DNA of 62,182 bases from Pseudomonadota bacterium. GTDB lineage: Bacteria; Pseudomonadota; Gammaproteobacteria; Burkholderiales; Burkholderiaceae_E. The position numbers and the translations under genes were made by a program. Numbering within the stretch: the first letter of the stretch is position 1; every line of letters starts with the position of its first letter. The stretch is taken from positions 1 through 62,182 of the forward strand of contig JAEWGX010000106.1 of the NCBI GenBank assembly GCA_023388075.1, in the 5' to 3' direction. The notes under the pieces were generated by a model, which was not told where the DNA came from, searched no databases, and was given only the letters and a program-made list of their open reading frames with translations. Shown in pieces: positions 53,830 to 62,182 of this stretch.

Positions 53830-55555
53830 TTTGCTTGGCGATCTCGTCGAGGTAGTAGTCGCGCAGGCGAAAGCCGAACGCGCCGGCGGGCAGGCCACGT
53901 GCGATGCGCATCGGCTTGTCGTCCCGGTCCCGCGCCCGAGCCTTGCTCTCCCGGAACAGGTCCCGCTCGACCGGTTGCGCCAGCGGCGTCTTGTCGGCGC
54001 TGCTCAGCACCAGCACCTTCGGCTCGAGGCGCCGGATCCGGTTGTGGGCGACCACCACGGCGATCTCGCCCGAGGTCAGCTCGATCAGGCTCCCCACCGG
54101 GAACACGCCGATCGCCTGCACGAACTGCTCCACCAGCGGCTCGTGGAAAGACGTGCCGCACCATTCATACAGGTTCATCAGCGCGTCCTGCGGGGCCGAG
54201 GCGTTGGCATAGGCGCGCGGCGTGATCAGCGCGGCGAACGAGTCCGCGATCGCGGTCATCTTCCCGTAGATGCTGATCTGGTTGTCCCGCAGGCCCTTGG
54301 GATAGCCCGAGCCGTCGATGCGCTCGTGATGCTGCTCGATGCCGGTCATGACCGCCGCGGGCAGCTTCGGGCCGTTCCCGAGCACCTGCATCGCCAGGTC
54401 AACGTGCTCCTTCACGATCTCGAACTCCGCGGGCGTCAACATGCCCGGCTTCTCCAGGATCGCGCGCGAGATGCGCGTCTTGCCGATGTCCGCCAGCATG
54501 CCGATCTGGCCGAGGTAGGCGAGCTCGTTGCGCGGGAAACCCAGGTGGCGGCCGAGCGCGACCAGATAGAGCGCCACCTTGACGCCGTGGTTGTAGGTGG
54601 TGGGATCCTCCTCGCGCAGGCGGGCGATCCACATCAGCGCATCCGGGTTGTCCAGCATGCTGTCGACCATCGTGTCGACCGCGGAATCCACCGCCGTGAG
54701 CTCCGGCGCGCGGCCGTTGCGGATGTCGCCGGCGAGCTCCGAGAGCACCGACTCGCTGCGGTCGAACGCCTGCCGCGCGCGTGGCAGCTCCGCCGCCATG
54801 GCGTGGCGGTCCTCGTGCTTCACCCGCAGGGCGCCTTCGGGCAGCAGGTCCGCGGGAATCGTGGGCGGACCATTGCGCTCCAGGCTGCGCTCGCGGTCGA
54901 AGAGGCCCATCAGCCAGCCGACGCAGCGGGCGAGCGGCCCGGCCGGCTTCTCGGTGCGGGCATCCGCGGTCTGGCGCACGAGTTGGCGGAAGCGCTGGCG
55001 GGTGACCTGGCTGATCTTGATGTCCGAGCGCTGTCGATAGCGCCGCGGCGGCGCATCGGCCGGCGAGCCGGCGGCATGGATCACCGTCGCATCGGCGGCC
55101 GAGCCCATGGCCGCGGCGCGATGGGTCATCGGTCGCGTGTCGCCCGGGACGTCGCCGCGCTGGTGAAGCGGCTCCGTGGCGTGGGCGGCGCTCGCGGCGG
55201 CCGCGTGCACCGTGGATTGCGCGAGCGCGGCCACGGCCGCTGCGCGGTCCTTCATCGGCACCGTGCTCGGCTCGAGCTCCGGCGGGCGGATCTCCACGCG
55301 GCGGATCAGGTCGGCCACCGCCGGCGAGGAGAGCTCCAGGTCGACGTAGACGTACTCGCAGTACTTGCGCAGCGTGTCCAGCTCCACCTGGCTGTCGACG
55401 ATGAAGCCCTGGAGCAGGAACGGCGTGTCCAGCCACGGCCGGTCCAGGTCCGCGACGAACATTTCCTTGCAGAGATCCTCGACCGCGACCTGATAGCGAC
55501 GCGGCGCCCCCAGCACCGGGCCGGGGCGTGTTGTCGAGTCGAGGACGGATTGCAA
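53813..55555 (-). CDS. DUF3391-HD-GYP protein with Ala in place of the HD histidine
   Basis: A 580-residue protein. The TTG at 55555 has CAGGAG nine bases upstream and opens next to the DUF3391 domain (MFVADLDRPWLDTPFLLQGF, CEYVYVDL). A ~130-residue linker follows. The HD-GYP domain (about 310-480) has YNHGVKVALY and HHERIDGSGYPKGL, but the HD motif reads MLADIGK: residue 355 is Ala where His is expected. Asp356 and the GYP motif remain. Canonical HD-GYP proteins hydrolyse c-di-GMP at a metal centre using this His, so activity may be lost or changed. Upstream 55556-55781 is noncoding with no riboswitch that I can recognise. Confidence 0.9.
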   Translation of the reverse strand: MQSVLDSTTRPGPVLGAPRRYQVAVEDLCKEMFVADLDRPWLDTPFLLQGFIVDSQVELDTLRKYCEYVYVDLELSSPAVADLIRRVEIRPPELEPSTVPMKDRAAAVAALAQSTVHAAAASAAHATEPLHQRGDVPGDTRPMTHRAAAMGSAADATVIHAAGSPADAPPRRYRQRSDIKISQVTRQRFRQLVRQTADARTEKPAGPLARCVGWLMGLFDRERSLERNGPPTIPADLLPEGALRVKHEDRHAMAAELPRARQAFDRSESVLSELAGDIRNGRAPELTAVDSAVDTMVDSMLDNPDALMWIARLREEDPTTYNHGVKVALYLVALGRHLGFPRNELAYLGQIGMLADIGKTRISRAILEKPGMLTPAEFEIVKEHVDLAMQVLGNGPKLPAAVMTGIEQHHERIDGSGYPKGLRDNQISIYGKMTAIADSFAALITPRAYANASAPQDALMNLYEWCGTSFHEPLVEQFVQAIGVFPVGSLIELTSGEIAVVVAHNRIRRLEPKVLVLSSADKTPLAQPVERDLFRESKARARDRDDKPMRIARGLPAGAFGFRLRDYYLDEIAKQNGIAA

Positions 55556-55781
55556 GCTGTGGGCTCCTGATCGTACCGGGTGCGAACCTGGCGAAGCCTC
55601 CTTGCCGGTCCCACCCGAATACGGCCCTGGGCGGGTCCGGTCCCTGTTCCAGGGGCGGCTCCCGAGCAACCCATAGTAGCCACCCCCTCCACCCCGGCCA
55701 AGGCGCGAGGCGACCGTCCGACGGATCAGGACGACGTCGGCCGACGAGTGGTTGACGGAGGGTCCTTGATGGCGGGCGGGC

Positions 55782-56612
55782 CTACCGGCGCAGGCCCTGC
55801 CAGATGCGCGCGCTCGGCCCGGCCTGGTTCATCGTGTAGAAGTGGATTCCCGGTGCGCCGCCGTCCAGCAGCGCCTGGCAGAGCGCGGTGACCACGTCGT
55901 GGCCGAAGGCCCGCAGCGACTCGACGTCGTCGTGGAAGGCGGCGAGGCGCAGGCGGATCCAGCGCGGTATCTCGGCGCCGCAGTTGTCCGAGAAACGGGC
56001 AAGCTGGGTGTAGTTCGTGATCGGCATGATGCCGGGCACGATGGGGATGTCGACGCCGCGCGCGCGAACGCGCTCCACGAAGTCGAAGTACGCGTTGGGG
56101 TTGTAGAAGTACTGGGTGATGGCGGTGTCGGCGCCGGCCTCGACCTTGCGCACGAAGTTGTCGAGGTCGACGTCCGGCGACGGCGCCTGGGGGTGGGTCT
56201 CGGGGTAGGCGGCCACCTCGACGTGGAACCAGTCGCCGCTGTGCTGGCGGATGAACGCCACCAGGTCCGACGCGTAGCGGAACTCGCCGCGGTCCACCAT
56301 GCCCGAGGGCAGGTCGCCACGCAGGGCGACGAGGCGCCTGACGCCTTGCGCGCGATAGCTGTCCAGCAGCTCGGCGATGCCGCTGCGGGTCGCGCCGATG
56401 CAGGAGACATGCGGCGCGACCGTGAGGCCCTCGTTGGCCATCTCGGCGATGACGCCGACCGTCTTCTCCTGGGTCGCGCCGCCCGCGCCGTAGGTCACGC
56501 TGAAGAACGAGGGCGCCAGCGCGTTGAGCGCCAGCCGGGTGTCGCGCAGGCGCGCCAGTCCCTCGGGCGTGTTGGGCGGGAAGAACTCGAAGCTGAGGAC
56601 CGCTGGTTTCAT
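55782..56612 (-). CDS. metF: 5,10-methylenetetrahydrofolate reductase
   Basis: A 276-residue FAD enzyme that makes 5-methyl-THF for methionine synthesis. The start SFEFFPPNTPEGLARLRDT is diagnostic, followed by FFSVTYGAGGATQEKT, LVALRGDLP, ITQYFYNPNAYFDFV, GIMPITNYTQLARF and the C-terminal GIHFYTMNQ. The ATG at 56612 overlaps the tlyA stop (ATGA). It is the last gene of the ahcY-tlyA-metF unit. Confidence 0.96.
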   Translation of the reverse strand: MKPAVLSFEFFPPNTPEGLARLRDTRLALNALAPSFFSVTYGAGGATQEKTVGVIAEMANEGLTVAPHVSCIGATRSGIAELLDSYRAQGVRRLVALRGDLPSGMVDRGEFRYASDLVAFIRQHSGDWFHVEVAAYPETHPQAPSPDVDLDNFVRKVEAGADTAITQYFYNPNAYFDFVERVRARGVDIPIVPGIMPITNYTQLARFSDNCGAEIPRWIRLRLAAFHDDVESLRAFGHDVVTALCQALLDGGAPGIHFYTMNQAGPSARIWQGLRR

Positions 56613-57424
56613 GATGTCACCGAAACAGGAAGAGAAGGCTTCCGGCGCGCCGCCAGGAAGTACTCCTGGTTGCCGTCGCTGCCGGGCAAGGCGCTCCGGA
56701 ACCAGGCGCAATGCTCCCAGCCGCCGGCGGCGGCCGACGCGAGCGCCCGGCTCCGCAGCCCGTCGAGATCGGCGCCCGGTCGCACGACGCCCTTGCCGTC
56801 GCGCGCATCCGGGCCGAGCTCGAACTGCGGCTTGACCAGCATCAGCAACGCCGCGCCGGGCCTGGCCAGCGCGGCCAGGTGCCCGAGCAGGCCGATGCTG
56901 GAGATGAAGGAAAGGTCGGAGACGAGGAGGTCGAACGCGGAGGGCTCACCGCGCTCGGCAAGCCAAGCCGGCGTCACGTCGCGCACGTGCGTCTTCTCGA
57001 GGCAGGTCACCCGCGCATCGGCGGCGAGCCGCGGATCGAGCTGGCCATGGCCGACCTCGATGCCGGTCACCGACGCGGCGCCGGCGTCCAGCACGCAATC
57101 GGTGAAGCCGCCGGTGGACATGCCGACGTCCAGGACTGCCAGCCCGGCGCAATCGATGCCGGCCTCGGCGAGCGCCGCCGCGAGCTTAGCGCCCGCTCGC
57201 GAGGCAAACCGGCTCTCGGCCGACTGCCGCACCTTGAGCTCGTCCGCTGGCAGGACCGGCTGGGCGCTGCGGGTCACCGGCATCGGCAGCCCGCCGCTCA
57301 CCAGCTCGACCGCGCCGGCCTCGATCAGGCGCTGCGCCAGCGCGCGGGAGCGCACGACGCCGCGCTCGACCAGGGCCACGTCGGCCCGGGTCGGCCGGTG
57401 CGCGGCGCCGGTCTGCTGCGCCAC
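56609..57424 (-). CDS. tlyA: TlyA-family rRNA methyltransferase (S4 plus FtsJ)
   Basis: A 271-residue protein. The N-terminal S4 RNA-binding domain is RADVALVERGVVRSRALAQRLIEAG. The FtsJ-type methyltransferase domain has SRAGAKLAAALAEAGID, VLDVGMSTGGFTDCVL, GIEVGHGQL and LLMLVKPQFELG. It probably adds 2'-O-methyl groups to rRNA cytidines. The GTG at 57424 lies 13 bases after ahcY. The placement between ahcY and metF is usual in betaproteobacteria. Confidence 0.92.
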   Translation of the reverse strand: MAQQTGAAHRPTRADVALVERGVVRSRALAQRLIEAGAVELVSGGLPMPVTRSAQPVLPADELKVRQSAESRFASRAGAKLAAALAEAGIDCAGLAVLDVGMSTGGFTDCVLDAGAASVTGIEVGHGQLDPRLAADARVTCLEKTHVRDVTPAWLAERGEPSAFDLLVSDLSFISSIGLLGHLAALARPGAALLMLVKPQFELGPDARDGKGVVRPGADLDGLRSRALASAAAGGWEHCAWFRSALPGSDGNQEYFLAARRKPSLPVSVTS

Positions 57425-57437
57425 GCCGCCGCCTCGC

Positions 57438-58856
<1,419 letters not shown>

Positions 58857-58873
58857 GTCAGGGCTCCAAATAG

Positions 58874-58907
58874 AAAAACGCCTGCATCCAGGCGAAGGAT
58901 GCAAGCG
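58874..58907 (-). terminator. Intrinsic terminator, expression platform of the SAH riboswitch
   Basis: On the minus strand an 11-base stem with one G-U pair (58907-58897 with 58889-58879; 7-base loop) is followed by five T (58878-58874). It lies 18 bases before the ahcY ATG. Its 5' arm shares bases with the 3' strand of the SAH aptamer (58907-58903), so ligand binding would prevent terminator formation and permit transcription. Confidence 0.85.
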
Positions 58908-58972
58908 TCGTTGGTTCTCGTCGAGCCTGGCCGGGGCGGGCGGTCCCGCGACGGTCGCAACGCTTCTCGACA
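58903..58972 (-). ncRNA. SAH riboswitch (S-adenosylhomocysteine aptamer)
   Basis: Read on the minus strand, the aptamer has the class consensus pieces in order: TCGAGAAGCG (58970-58961) running into TTGCGACC, a GC-rich hairpin, GCCAGGCTCG (58931-58922), and AACGACGCTT (58912-58903). The GCCAGGCTCGA strand pairs with TCGAG, and the AAGCG/CGCTT strands form the pseudoknot stem. A -10 like TACAAT lies at 58985-58980, right upstream. SAH aptamers typically precede ahcY in betaproteobacteria. Confidence 0.85.
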
Positions 58973-59182
58973 GGCGGGGATTGTAGCGAGATTGGGGGAT
59001 TCCGATGTTGCATTGTGCTCAGCGTCGCCATGGGACGAGGCGACGAGGCTGCAGTGAGAAACCCGGTCCGGCAGGTCAAACCCGATCTGGCGCATACCGC
59101 GCACAAGTTCGGCAAACTGCCGGCATCTGGCTGGATTCCGCCGCGCCGGATCGGAGCACCCTGCCCGCTCGGCGGCGCCCGA

Positions 59183-59899
59183 TCAAGGGGCCTCTGGGTC
59201 GGCCCGGTGCTTCCCCTCCAGCAGCGGAAGCAACGATCTGGTGGGCATCACGTCCGCGTACTTCGCTGCCATATCGAACAGGTTGACCGCGTGAGACACG
59301 GCGACCCGGTCGTAGACCGCATCTTCCGGCACGACGATCTTGTAGTTCAGGGAGCATCCGTCCACCGCCGTGGCCCGGACGCAGCCGCTGGTCGAGCAAC
59401 CGCTGACGATCAGGGAGTCGATGCCGAGGCGAACGAGATGACTCGACAACGCGGTGCCGAAGAACGCGCTGGCATGCGCCTTGGCCAGGGCCAGTTCGCC
59501 GGAAAGGGGGGCGACCTCCTTCACGAACTCGTAGCCGCGCTGCGGAATCTCCAATATGCCGGGAACCTTGGCGGCAAACCCGGCCCGATCATGCTCGCTC
59601 TTGGGAGCGATGAAGGGAAAGATGACCGGAATCCCTGCCGAGCGGCATGCCTCGATGAGCTGGGCGATGTTGGGAATCGCTTGCCATGCCCGCTCGCCGC
59701 AGGCAGTAGGGTAGGTCCGGATGGCCTCGAGGATGGGCAGGGGGCCCTCGCCGGCGGTCCTGTACTGGACGTCGATGACCAGCAGGGCCGGGCGCTCACC
59801 GAGGCCCGTGGCTTGACCGAATCCGCTCTGCCGGTAAACGGCAATGTCGTCCGGCGAGATGATGCCGTCCCATGGACGGCGTACCTGAGCTCCGGTCAC
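59183..59899 (-). CDS. Isochorismatase-like cysteine hydrolase (amidase type)
   Basis: A 238-residue hydrolase. The catalytic triad is visible as Asp in LLVIDVQYRT, Lys in FVKEV-type context, and Cys in IVSGCSTSGCVRATAVDG. The ~30-residue N-terminal extension and TSGCVRATA form fit N-carbamoylsarcosine- or maleamate-amidohydrolase relatives rather than isochorismatase proper. The GTG at 59899 overlaps the Bug stop (GTGA), so the two are co-translated. It probably hydrolyses an amide imported with help of the Bug receptor. Confidence 0.85.
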   Translation of the reverse strand: MTGAQVRRPWDGIISPDDIAVYRQSGFGQATGLGERPALLVIDVQYRTAGEGPLPILEAIRTYPTACGERAWQAIPNIAQLIEACRSAGIPVIFPFIAPKSEHDRAGFAAKVPGILEIPQRGYEFVKEVAPLSGELALAKAHASAFFGTALSSHLVRLGIDSLIVSGCSTSGCVRATAVDGCSLNYKIVVPEDAVYDRVAVSHAVNLFDMAAKYADVMPTRSLLPLLEGKHRADPEAP

Positions 59900-60888
59900 T
59901 GCGGCTTGATGCCTGCTCGAGCGATCAGGTCCTTCCAGATCTGGATGTCGGTGCGGATGGTCTTCATCAGCATCTCGGGCGGACCATCACCCGCAACGCT
60001 GCTGTCGGGCTCCATACGGGCAATAGCGGGCTCCGATTTCATGATGGCATTGAGGTCGGAATTGAGGCGCGCGACCACTTCGGGGGGCATGCCCTTCGGA
60101 CCTGCCAGTGCCTGCCAGAACCTGGTCTTGAAGTCCGGCCATCCCGCCTCCGCGAAGGTCGGCACGTCGGGTATGGACTTCGCCCGTCGGTCGCCACCAA
60201 TCGCCAGGCCGATGAGCCTACCCGACTGCACGTGCGCTGCCACCGGCGCCACGGCGCCGAAGAGGAGATGGATGTTGCCCGCCATCAGATCCTGCAGGGC
60301 CTGGCCGGTGCCCTTGTAGGGAACATGATTGAGCTTGATGCCTGCGGCGTTCGCGAAGCTCTCGCCGGTCAGATGAGATATGCCGCCAACACCGGAGGAA
60401 CCGTAGGCGAGCGACAAGGGGGCCCGCTTGGCTTCGGTCACCACGTCCGCGAGGTTGCGCGCCTTGAGCGCTGGGCTTCCTACCAGGACCAGCGGCTCGT
60501 GCGTCAACAGCGCCACCGGTTCAATGTCCGCGATCGGATCGAACGGAAGCTGTTGGGTAGCCGCGCTGCAAGCGTAGCTGCTGGAGATCATCAGCAACGT
60601 GTAGCCGTCAGGCTGCGATTTCAGCGCGATCTCGGTCCCCAGGATGCTGCCTGCGCCGGGCCGGTTGTCGACGACCACGGAGGCTCCCAAGCGCTCCGAA
60701 AGGTGTCCCGCGACGAAGCGCGCGAGCAGGTCGCCGCCGCCGCCTGGCGCGAGTGGCACGATGATCCGAACCGGGCGGGCCGGATATGACGCTTGGCCAA
60801 ACGCCGGTGCGCCCACCCCTGTCGCACAGGCAGCGCCCAGGGCTAGCGTCAGGCGGCGGCGGGTTCGATCAGGTGCGGGAGATGACAT
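59896..60888 (-). CDS. Bug/TctC-family periplasmic solute receptor
   Basis: A 330-residue receptor. The signal (RRRLTLALGAACATGVGAPAFGQ) has twin-Arg-like basic residues. The mature part starts SYPARPVRIIVPLAPGGGGDLLARF and includes DNRPGAGSILGTEIA, PDGYTLLMI, VPYKGTGQALQDLMAGNIHLLFG and DVPTFAEAGW. AAGGAAG precedes the ATG. It is divergent from the LysR gene at 61021, its likely regulator. Confidence 0.92.
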   Translation of the reverse strand: MSSPAPDRTRRRLTLALGAACATGVGAPAFGQASYPARPVRIIVPLAPGGGGDLLARFVAGHLSERLGASVVVDNRPGAGSILGTEIALKSQPDGYTLLMISSSYACSAATQQLPFDPIADIEPVALLTHEPLVLVGSPALKARNLADVVTEAKRAPLSLAYGSSGVGGISHLTGESFANAAGIKLNHVPYKGTGQALQDLMAGNIHLLFGAVAPVAAHVQSGRLIGLAIGGDRRAKSIPDVPTFAEAGWPDFKTRFWQALAGPKGMPPEVVARLNSDLNAIMKSEPAIARMEPDSSVAGDGPPEMLMKTIRTDIQIWKDLIARAGIKPQ

Positions 60889-60973
60889 GACTCTTCCTTG
60901 TGCGGTTACGGGGGCTGCCCAGCGTGGCTGTTGACGTTTGGCGGGCAGCGCGAAGTCTAGAAAGGCGGCATTA

Positions 60974-61018
60974 AGTCGTCCAGTACAATATTCGAATCGA
61001 CTATTCTGGATGACGACT
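60974..61018. promoter_or_regulatory. Imperfect inverted repeat in the Bug/LysR divergent region
   Basis: AGTCGTCCAG (60974-60983) is mirrored by CTGGA-tga-CGACT (61006-61018), with an AT-rich centre holding AATATTCGAATCGACTATT. It ends two bases before the LysR ATG. The position and shape suit a LysR binding site acting on both promoters. A TACAAT box is at 60984-60989 on the plus strand. Confidence 0.45.
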
Positions 61019-61020
61019 CA

Positions 61021-61926
61021 ATGCCGCTCGTCTCCCGAGCGCTTCGCGCGTTCGCCATCCTGGCCGAAGAGCTTCATTTCGGCCGTGCGGCGCGACGTTT
61101 GCACATGAGCCAACCGCCGCTGAGTCAGCAGATCCGCCAGCTCGAGGTCGAGCTGGGCGCAACGTTGTTCACGCGAACGACTCGTTCGGTGCAACTCACT
61201 TCGGCTGGCCATCTGCTCTACGAGCGGGCGCAGCGACTGATGTCGGATGCGGATCTCGCCGTGAAGGCGACCCGGCGTCTCGCGCGCGGGGAAACCGGGC
61301 AGATCACGCTGGGATTCACTCACAGCGCCGTGTATACAGTGCTGCCACAGGCGTTGCGTGCGTTTCGCCGGGATCACCCCGGAGTCGGACTGGAGCTCAG
61401 GCAGCTTACGTCGATCCAATCGGTCGAGAACGTGCGAAGCGGCCGGGTCGATGTGGCACTGGTCCGGTTTTCGCCTTCGATGAAGGCGCCAGAGCTCGAA
61501 TCCGTCGTGATCGCTCGTGACCGGATGCTGGTCGTCGCTCCTGCCGATAGTCCCCTGGTGCGTCGCAAGGCTGTCCCGGTGGGTATGCTTCGCCAGGTAC
61601 CCTTCGTGGGCTACTCCCCTGAGGAATCCCGCTATTTCTACGAGGTGGTCGAGGGCTTGTTCGGACGGTACGGCGTGGATCCGCAGGTAGTACACCGCAG
61701 CTTCCTGCCGACCCTGATTGCGCTCGTGGAGGCCCGCATGGGGGTGGCGCTTGCGCCGGCCGCCGCCATACCACGTCGCAGCAACGTGATCGCCGCGCGC
61801 CCGCTTTCAGGGGTGGAGCAGGGGCTGGACCTGGCCAGCCTGCACTGCGTCTGGCGAAGGGATACCTCCAATCCGCTCGTGGAGGCTTTCGTGGGCCTGC
61901 TGCTTCAGGCGCCTGCCGAAGGGTGA
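61021..61926 (+). CDS. LysR-type transcriptional regulator
   Basis: A 301-residue regulator. The N-terminal winged helix is LRAFAILAEELHFGRAARRLHMSQPPLSQQIRQLE, followed by a linker helix and a two-lobed effector domain (ITLGFTHSAVYTVLP, VDVALVRFSP, GMLRQVPFVGYSP, LVEARMGVALAPAAA). No Shine-Dalgarno sequence precedes the ATG. It lies divergent from the Bug-cysteine hydrolase operon and probably activates it in response to the substrate. Confidence 0.92.
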   Translation: MPLVSRALRAFAILAEELHFGRAARRLHMSQPPLSQQIRQLEVELGATLFTRTTRSVQLTSAGHLLYERAQRLMSDADLAVKATRRLARGETGQITLGFTHSAVYTVLPQALRAFRRDHPGVGLELRQLTSIQSVENVRSGRVDVALVRFSPSMKAPELESVVIARDRMLVVAPADSPLVRRKAVPVGMLRQVPFVGYSPEESRYFYEVVEGLFGRYGVDPQVVHRSFLPTLIALVEARMGVALAPAAAIPRRSNVIAARPLSGVEQGLDLASLHCVWRRDTSNPLVEAFVGLLLQAPAEG

Positions 61927-61931
61927 GGGCA

Positions 61932-62032
61932 GCGCTGCGTCCCGCAGCGCCTCCACCTTGTGGTCTTCGCTCACATCGGCTTCGCCGATATGAGCTCCGC
62001 CCTCGTGCCGCTGTCCGGGCGCAAGGCGCCCG
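61932..62032. terminator. Three hairpins between convergent LysR and metK genes
   Basis: Stem-loops are: GCGCTGCG/CGCAGCGC (61932-61950), a 12-base stem with one mismatch and a TTC loop (GCTCACATCGGC / GCCGATATGAGC, 61969-61995), and CGGGCGC/GCGCCCG (62016-62032). No T-run follows. They may serve as a bidirectional terminator or as REP-like elements; the middle one has the same TTC loop as the hairpins near glmS. Confidence 0.55.
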
Positions 62033-62045
62033 AGGTCTACTTGCC

Positions 62046-62182
62046 CTAGGCTCGCAGCCCCGCCGCGTCGCGCAGCGCAGCGGCCCGATCCGTCTTCTCC
62101 CAGGTGAATTCGGGCTCCTCGCGGCCGAAGTGGCCGTAGGCCGCCGTCTTCTGGTAGATCGGCCGCAGCAGGTCCAGCATCT
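62046..62182 (-). CDS. metK: S-adenosylmethionine synthetase, C-terminal end
   Basis: Only the last 44 codons lie in the window; the gene is open at the right edge. The protein ends LDLLRPIYQKTAAYGHFGRE, EPEFTWEKTDRAAALRDAAG, LRA, which is the conserved MetK C-terminus. It makes S-adenosylmethionine and belongs functionally with ahcY and metF to the left, from which it is separated by the LysR-Bug-hydrolase cassette. Confidence 0.93.
   Translation of the reverse strand, partial: MLDLLRPIYQKTAAYGHFGREEPEFTWEKTDRAAALRDAAGLRA

Noticed and set aside
55556..55781. c-di-GMP riboswitch ahead of the HD-GYP/EAL genes
   Set aside because: The conserved GEMM core segments and the tetraloop/receptor are absent; only ordinary GC-rich hairpins occur.

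Overview
The window looks like the chromosome of a high-GC betaproteobacterium, most likely Burkholderiales. The reasons are the GC-rich codon use, three Bug/TctC-type periplasmic receptor genes, a P. putida-like bkd operon, the metK/ahcY/tlyA/metF methyl-cycle cluster with an SAH riboswitch, and DUF3391 HD-GYP and DUF6279 proteins. Genes are packed tightly and many neighbours share 4-base ATGA or GTGA overlaps. I saw no rRNA, tRNA, CRISPR array, transposase or phage gene. All family names are from reading protein motifs by eye; no database search was run.

Left part (1-23.7 kb). The window opens inside an SMC/YhaN-like ATPase, followed by a class V aminotransferase and a predicted methyltransferase. 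Next comes an electron-transfer set: a GltD-like FAD/4Fe-4S oxidoreductase plus a two-gene 2-oxoacid:ferredoxin oxidoreductase (3261-8073). A complete TRAP transporter (8248-11145) follows. After a DUF937 protein there is a scar at about 13.11 kb, where a Bug receptor gene that lost its signal peptide abuts the tail of a lost GntR regulator. The branched-chain 2-oxoacid dehydrogenase operon (bkdA1-bkdA2-bkdB-lpdV, minus strand) follows, then two secreted proteins, a NarL-type two-component pair and an ArsR-like regulator.

Accessory middle (23.7-34 kb). A GntR-regulated catabolic island has two divergent arms: Bug receptor, RraA/CHA-aldolase-like protein and GntR regulator on one side, a DUF1932 dehydrogenase and a LigI-like amidohydrolase on the other. 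Its promoter region carries a candidate operator. Small envelope and metabolic genes follow, with a NIPSNAP remnant, and then a solitary HNH endonuclease beside about 350 bases of dense hairpins that include copies of the glmS tail.

Housekeeping right part (34-59 kb). glmU-glmS, a sodium/solute symporter, ubiB, ttcA, a pteridine reductase, a MidA-like methyltransferase, a creatininase-family protein, an EamA transporter, cca, a lytic transglycosylase, 5-formyl-THF cyclo-ligase, and an overlapping EAL / degenerate HD-GYP pair for c-di-GMP. The methyl cycle (metF, tlyA, ahcY with a terminator-type SAH riboswitch) ends this block. A LysR-Bug-cysteine hydrolase cassette (59.2-61.9 kb) sits between ahcY and metK; metK is cut by the right edge.

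The most unusual items are the hairpin/HNH/glmS-tail region, the AD-GYP plus EAL overlapping pair, the deletion scar at 13.11 kb, the divergent GntR catabolic island, and the cassette that separates metK from ahcY.
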